Assembly: GCA_964464375.1 (NCBI GenBank)
Contig: CAYXFU010000021.1
Span: 1-58,274, forward strand
DNA length: 58,274 nt
Direction: 5' to 3'
Source: CAIOZA01 sp964464375
GTDB lineage: Bacteria > Bacteroidota > Ignavibacteria > Kapaibacteriales > UBA2268
Shown piece by piece: positions 53,862 to 58,274 of this stretch. How positions within the stretch are numbered: the stretch's first letter is position 1; each line of letters begins with the position of its first letter. The notes beneath the pieces were generated by a model. That model ran no database searches. It was not told the DNA's origin and saw only the letters and a list, made by a program, of their open reading frames with translations. The position numbers were made by a program, and so were the translations under genes.

Positions 53862-54130
53862 TTTTTTTGCATCAATTTGCATCATTTTGCATCATTTAAT
53901 ATCTTTTAACCTCTTTATTTATCAATGATCTTACTTGACGAATTGCATCGTTAGCATCGCGTTTTTTTTTAAAATCAAAAAACCTTATTCGTATTTGTTG
54001 GAGTACCTTAGTAAAAATCTGTACCACATTGAGTTTTGACCTTATTCGAATAAGATAGTAAGGTTTATGGGCAGTGGCGTTCTTCCTGTTACTAAGGTTA
54101 GCCCCATAAATAAGGTTTTAGCAATACAGA
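53862..54130. repeat. TTGCATC words and TTATTCGAATAA-type palindromes
   Basis: GCATCAATTTGCATCATTTTGCATC and, about 75 bp later, GAATTGCATCGTTAGCATCGCG match the word pattern of 5637-5800. ACCTTATTCG words and a CTTATTCGAATAAG palindrome follow at 54000-54060, with related CCTTA/TAAGG pieces up to 54130. No gene is visible between 53849 and 54210. Confidence 0.6.
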
Positions 54131-54210
54131 ATTTTCCTCACCCTTACCCTCTCCATGCCTGGATTGTATGGGTATAAGTGGAGATTGAGCAATTAACAAG
54201 TAGAGCGATG

Positions 54211-55293
54211 TTACAAACTCAGTCCCTGATTCAATAATTCGGCTCTTTCTGCAATCTGAAGGTTTTCGATTAGTATGTTCAGATCGCCATCGATGATTTC
54301 TCTTAAAGTGTAATTTTTTGCATCACCTTCCAATCGGTGGTCTGTTACTCTGTTCTGGGGGAAGTTATATGTGCGGATTTTCTCAGATCTGTCGCCTGTT
54401 TTGACCATGGAGCGTCTTTTGGAGGACATTTCGTCCTGCTGACGTTTCAATTCTTGCTCGTAGATTCTGGAACGAAGAACTTTCATTGCTCTTTCGCGGT
54501 TCTTCAGCTGCGAACGTTCTTCCTGGCACGACACTACGATTCCCGTTGGCAGGTGAACCAGTCTGACGGCAGTTTCAACCTTATTTACATTCTGACCGCC
54601 TTTACCACCGGAGCGGAAAATATCAATTCTCAGATCTTCATCTCTGATCTCAACATCAACATCTTCAGCTTCAGGTAATATAGCGACTGTAGCGGCAGAA
54701 GTATGCAGACGTCCGCTTGACTCTGTATCGGGAACCCTCTGGACGCGATGAACACCACTTTCGAACTTCAACTTACCGAATACATCTTCGCCCGATATAG
54801 CAAATACCATTTCCTTGAAGCCGCCTCGTTCACTTTCATTGAAGTCAATAATTTCTATATCAAAGTTATTCCGTTCTGCATATTTCTGATACATCCTGTA
54901 AAGATCGCCGGCAAAGAGTCCGGCTTCATCACCGCCGGTACCTGCTCTAAGCTCGACAATGCAGTTTTTCAAATCATTAGGATCTTTGGGAATCAAAAGT
55001 ATTCTCAATTCATCATCAAGCTGTTCTTTTTCGGCAACTAGAGTGTTATTATCTTCATAAGCCATATCGCGAAGATCCGGTTCGGTTGCTGAATCATTAA
55101 TCATTCCAAGGTTAGAATCAATATCTTCGCATATCCTTATATACTTTTTTGCAGTTATGGCAAGAGGGGTCAATTGCTTATATTCCCGTGAAATTTCCTT
55201 ATATTGCTTGATATTACTCGAAATCTCAGGATCTTTCATCATTGCAAACAATGAATCATATCTCTCCATTATGGATTCTAACTTTTCTCTCAT
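54211..55293 (-). CDS. prfA: peptide chain release factor 1
   Basis: The 360-residue length is normal. The GGQ loop is RSGGKGGQNVNKVETAVRLVHLPTGIVVSCQEERSQ (GGQ near residues 232-234), the methylation target that triggers peptide release. The decoding region holds RVPDTESSGRLHTSAATVAI. RF1 reads UAA and UAG. The gene is alone on this strand; the S9 peptidase diverges. Confidence 0.96.
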   Translation of the reverse strand: MREKLESIMERYDSLFAMMKDPEISSNIKQYKEISREYKQLTPLAITAKKYIRICEDIDSNLGMINDSATEPDLRDMAYEDNNTLVAEKEQLDDELRILLIPKDPNDLKNCIVELRAGTGGDEAGLFAGDLYRMYQKYAERNNFDIEIIDFNESERGGFKEMVFAISGEDVFGKLKFESGVHRVQRVPDTESSGRLHTSAATVAILPEAEDVDVEIRDEDLRIDIFRSGGKGGQNVNKVETAVRLVHLPTGIVVSCQEERSQLKNRERAMKVLRSRIYEQELKRQQDEMSSKRRSMVKTGDRSEKIRTYNFPQNRVTDHRLEGDAKNYTLREIIDGDLNILIENLQIAERAELLNQGLSL

Positions 55294-55440
55294 TGCGTCT
55301 TAATCGGATTTTTTCATATTATTTTTTGATATAGGAATTTATAAGACGGATTGATAACAAAAATAATAATATTAATTAAAAAAAAATTCTTAACTTTATC
55401 TTTTTATACTTTTTCATTTAGCATTTATCAAGAAATAACA

Positions 55441-58185
55441 ATGACAAAAGATCAGTTAAAACTAGCTATCATAGCATTATTGCTATTTGCAACAGCGATT
55501 ATTCCTCAATCTGTGTTGGCAGGCAAAAAGCCATTTTCATTCGAAGATGCCATGAAATTTGAGGCACTGCGTAAACCCATGTTGTCCGATGATGGCAACT
55601 GGATTGCTTATTCAGCTGTTCCCGACAGAGGTGACCCAACTGGATATATTCAATCTACTACCAATGATTCAACTTATAAAATCAAATGTGCTACCGATCC
55701 AAAATTCTCAAAGAATTCGTGGTGGGCTGGCTTCACGGCTAAACCAACTTCTTTAGAGGTAGAGAATTCAGAAAAGAAAAAGCCGAAAAATGGAGTAACT
55801 CTCATCAAGCTTGAAAACGGCAAAACCTACAAGTATGATAATATTGCAGTTTATGAGTTTTCGAATGACTCACGTTGGGTTGCAATGCATGTCAATTCTA
55901 AAGATGGCAAAAAGGATGATGATGATGAACTTGGAACAAACTTGATCTTGCGTGATTTACAAAGCGAATCCGACTTGATTATTGTTGATGTTACTGAGTT
56001 TTCATTCGATTCATTAAGCAATAATCTGGCTTATATAGTGAAGAGTGAAAATAAGAAAAGCAATGGCGTTTATAATCTTTCACTTAAAGGAAATTTTCAG
56101 TTGCCAAAATTAGTTGCCGGCAAAGAAAAGCATTCTTATTCATCGCTTTCGTTCAGCAACATGACAAGTAAACTCGCTTTCGTAGAGTGCCATGTAATCA
56201 AAGATGAGAAGGATGATAGTTGTGAAGTTAATTTTTGGGACACTCAGAAAAATATACTAACAACTGCGGTTTCAAATATTGGTCTGCCCGATGGATGGTT
56301 CATTCCTTCGAAAAATGAACTTGAATGGACTGATGACGAAGCCAGACTCTTCTTCGGCTTTAAACCACATTCTGACAGTATTCCCGGAGTAGATAAGATT
56401 ACTTATACTGATACGAATTACTATGACTCTAAAACTATCCGCAAAAAGATAAACCTGGATCTATGGCACTGGAACGATCCAAGAATCAAAACAAATGAAA
56501 GAAGCTGGTGGGATAAGAACAAAGATCGTACTTTCCGCTCAGTTTATTATTTAGATACAAAGAAATATACTCAACTCTCAGATTTCAGCTGTCCAGATGT
56601 TGATTTTACCGACAATCCTAATTTTGCGATGGGATCCAACGATACTCCATATCTGAAGGAAACCACCTGGAACGATTCCTACTATGATTTATATATTATA
56701 AATTTAAAACTTGGCACAAAAAAGAAAATTGTTGAAAGGCTATCCGATCCTGCCAGCCTTTCTCCTCTTGGAAAACTATTGGTCTATTATAAAAATAAGA
56801 ACTGGTACTTATACAATTGTTATTCAGATTCAACTATAAAGCTAAACCAAGGAATCAAAACGCCATTCTACGATGAAGATCATGACCAACCTTCACCTCC
56901 TGGAAGTTATGGTGTGGCTGGCTGGATGAGTAATGATTTAGCTGTTTTGATTTACGATAAATATGACATCTGGAAATTCTTTACCGAAGGCAGTTATATT
57001 TCTCAAACTGCAGTCGATGGTCGTGAAAATTCAATTCAATTTCGTATTGTTAAGCTCGATCCCGAAAAAAAATCATTTGGACCCAAGGATGTCGTGATGT
57101 TGAGTGGCTTCAGTGAGAAGTACAAGACCACCGGTGTTTATAAGATGAATATGGATATCATCGGACCAGAAGAAATTAAGGCAGAAAAGAAAAAATTCAG
57201 ATTAATAGATCAAACTAAGGATTCAAGCAAGATTATTTACAGCCGCGAAAGCTATGATGAATTTCCTGATATCTGGATAACTGATTCAGACTTTCAGAAG
57301 GAAAAAAAGATTACCAAGCTTGGCAATCAGCTCAAAGACTACGTATGGGGCAATACTGAACAAGTAAGATGGGCTAATTACGAAGGAGATTCCCTAGATG
57401 GTTTTATAATCAAGCCAGATGGTTTCGATCCGAAGAAACGCTATCCTGTGCTGGTTTGGTATTATGAAAAATTCTCTAATATGATGTATAATTTCTCAGT
57501 TCCGCAGGTCAATCACCGTCCATGCTATCAGATATACAACAGTGATGGATATGTCATATTTCTGCCGGATATCAAATTCAGAATCGGAAGTCCGGGTTAT
57601 TCATCAGTCAGTTGTATCACATCCGGCATAAGAAATCTGATTAAAATGGGCATAGCCGATTCTACTGCGCTTGGGATTACAGGTCACAGCTGGAGTGGCT
57701 ATCAGACAGCATTTATGGTTACACAGACCAATATGTTTGCGGCAGCAGTTGCCGGTGCTCCTGTTGGCAACATGACAAGTGCATACAGTGGAATACGCCT
57801 GGAAAGCGGTATGGCAAGGCAGTTCCAGTACGAAATGCAGCAAAGCAGAATCGGCGGTAATCTTTGGGATTCGCTTGATTCTTATATAAGAAATTCACCA
57901 GTGTTTCAGGCTAAGGGCACTAAAACCCCACTTATGATTATGTTTGGTGACAAAGATTGGGCAGTTCCATGGAATCAGGGACAGGAAATCTATATGGCAA
58001 TGAGAAGACTCGACAAGAATTGTATATTCCTGCAATATCACAATGAGCCTCATTGGCCCGAAAAATATCCGAATAAGCTCGATTATGCAATCAGGATAAA
58101 AGAATATTTTGATCACTATGTACTTGGGAAGCCTGCTCCAGACTGGATCATTCATGGTGAGAGATACACAGGAAAAGAAGACTGA
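55441..58185 (+). CDS. exported S9-family (prolyl oligopeptidase-type) serine peptidase
   Basis: The frame is open from 55351, but ATG 55441 begins a signal peptide (MTKDQLKLAIIALLLFATAIIPQSVLA), so I take 914 residues. The first 600 residues form a beta-propeller-like region that starts FSFEDAMKFEALRKPMLSDDGNWIAYSAVPD. The C-terminal alpha/beta hydrolase has Ser-750 (GHSWSGYQ), Asp-839 (GDKDWAVPW) and His-871 (NEPHWP). It cleaves peptides, often after Pro, in the periplasm or at the surface. The sorting domain is absent, so it probably stays periplasmic. Confidence 0.9.
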   Translation: MTKDQLKLAIIALLLFATAIIPQSVLAGKKPFSFEDAMKFEALRKPMLSDDGNWIAYSAVPDRGDPTGYIQSTTNDSTYKIKCATDPKFSKNSWWAGFTAKPTSLEVENSEKKKPKNGVTLIKLENGKTYKYDNIAVYEFSNDSRWVAMHVNSKDGKKDDDDELGTNLILRDLQSESDLIIVDVTEFSFDSLSNNLAYIVKSENKKSNGVYNLSLKGNFQLPKLVAGKEKHSYSSLSFSNMTSKLAFVECHVIKDEKDDSCEVNFWDTQKNILTTAVSNIGLPDGWFIPSKNELEWTDDEARLFFGFKPHSDSIPGVDKITYTDTNYYDSKTIRKKINLDLWHWNDPRIKTNERSWWDKNKDRTFRSVYYLDTKKYTQLSDFSCPDVDFTDNPNFAMGSNDTPYLKETTWNDSYYDLYIINLKLGTKKKIVERLSDPASLSPLGKLLVYYKNKNWYLYNCYSDSTIKLNQGIKTPFYDEDHDQPSPPGSYGVAGWMSNDLAVLIYDKYDIWKFFTEGSYISQTAVDGRENSIQFRIVKLDPEKKSFGPKDVVMLSGFSEKYKTTGVYKMNMDIIGPEEIKAEKKKFRLIDQTKDSSKIIYSRESYDEFPDIWITDSDFQKEKKITKLGNQLKDYVWGNTEQVRWANYEGDSLDGFIIKPDGFDPKKRYPVLVWYYEKFSNMMYNFSVPQVNHRPCYQIYNSDGYVIFLPDIKFRIGSPGYSSVSCITSGIRNLIKMGIADSTALGITGHSWSGYQTAFMVTQTNMFAAAVAGAPVGNMTSAYSGIRLESGMARQFQYEMQQSRIGGNLWDSLDSYIRNSPVFQAKGTKTPLMIMFGDKDWAVPWNQGQEIYMAMRRLDKNCIFLQYHNEPHWPEKYPNKLDYAIRIKEYFDHYVLGKPAPDWIIHGERYTGKED

Positions 58186-58220
58186 TATCTTTGTGAATAA
58201 GAAATAAAATTGTATAGATA

Positions 58221-58252
58221 AATAGGGGGTTCAGAAAACTGAACCCCCTATT
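58221..58252. terminator. strong intrinsic terminator after the S9 peptidase
   Basis: AATAGGGGGTTCAG and CTGAACCCCCTATT form a perfect 14-bp stem around AAAA, followed by CAATTTAT. It is 35 nt after the stop codon. Confidence 0.85.
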
Positions 58253-58274
58253 CAATTTATAAGGATCGTGGTAA

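Overview
The window is a low-GC bacterial chromosome segment. Three things point to the Bacteroidota / Ignavibacteriota / Kapabacteria group. Several secreted proteins end in a type IX secretion (T9SS) C-terminal sorting domain. Many outer-membrane beta-barrel proteins end in Phe. A flagellar operon sits in the same segment, which excludes most classical Bacteroidetes and favours an Ignavibacteria- or Kapabacteria-like lineage. This placement is inference; no rRNA or tRNA gene is visible.

Layout. 0-5.6 kb: a minus-strand run with a site-2 protease and two overlapping membrane-protein genes, VOC, DUF3788 and DUF454 proteins, an outer-membrane protein, then a plus-strand SpoU/TrmH rRNA methyltransferase. 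5.6-11.1 kb: an accessory island with a fused restriction-methylase, a solitary phage terminase large subunit, and over 1 kb of palindromic repeats containing a headless T9SS sorting domain. 11.1-19.9 kb: T9SS cargo (VWA protein, BNR-repeat protein), a GT-C glycosyltransferase-like protein, and secreted DUF4424-like and SecD-P1-like proteins. 19.9-22.7 kb: YifB/ComM AAA protein, GDPD phosphodiesterase and NFU Fe-S scaffold. 22.7-24.2 kb: a REP-type (Y1) transposase inside a tandem array of its own gene-less derivatives, broken by an assembly gap. 24.4-27.0 kb: a frameshifted T9SS protein and a metal permease fused to an HMA domain. 27.4-39.5 kb: flgB-flgC-orf-fliE-fliF-fliG-fliH-fliI-fliJ-motE-fliK-flgD-orf-flgE. 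39.6-46.2 kb: small accessory genes, a DUF559 gene flanked by inverted repeats, an ECF sigma factor with a membrane/beta-barrel hybrid protein and two paralogous barrels, and an exported SOD. 46.2-48.4 kb: repeats, an RHS-core fragment and a secreted orphan. 48.4-53 kb: Wzz-like, O-antigen-ligase-like and PBP2 genes. 53-54.2 kb: a decayed PIN-toxin pair and repeats. 54.2-58.3 kb: prfA and an S9 peptidase.

Main themes. The intergenic DNA is built from small hairpin elements of several families. Some are arranged around a transposase, some form head-to-head pairs, and some lie in frame inside protein-coding sequence, especially the linker of T9SS sorting domains. Headless pieces of that sorting domain with a near-identical core (SGLAPG.YFVRIGD) are scattered through the window. 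The other candidate new systems are the ECF sigma / membrane-anchored beta-barrel operon and the site-2 protease coupled to a membrane-anchored winged-helix-like protein.
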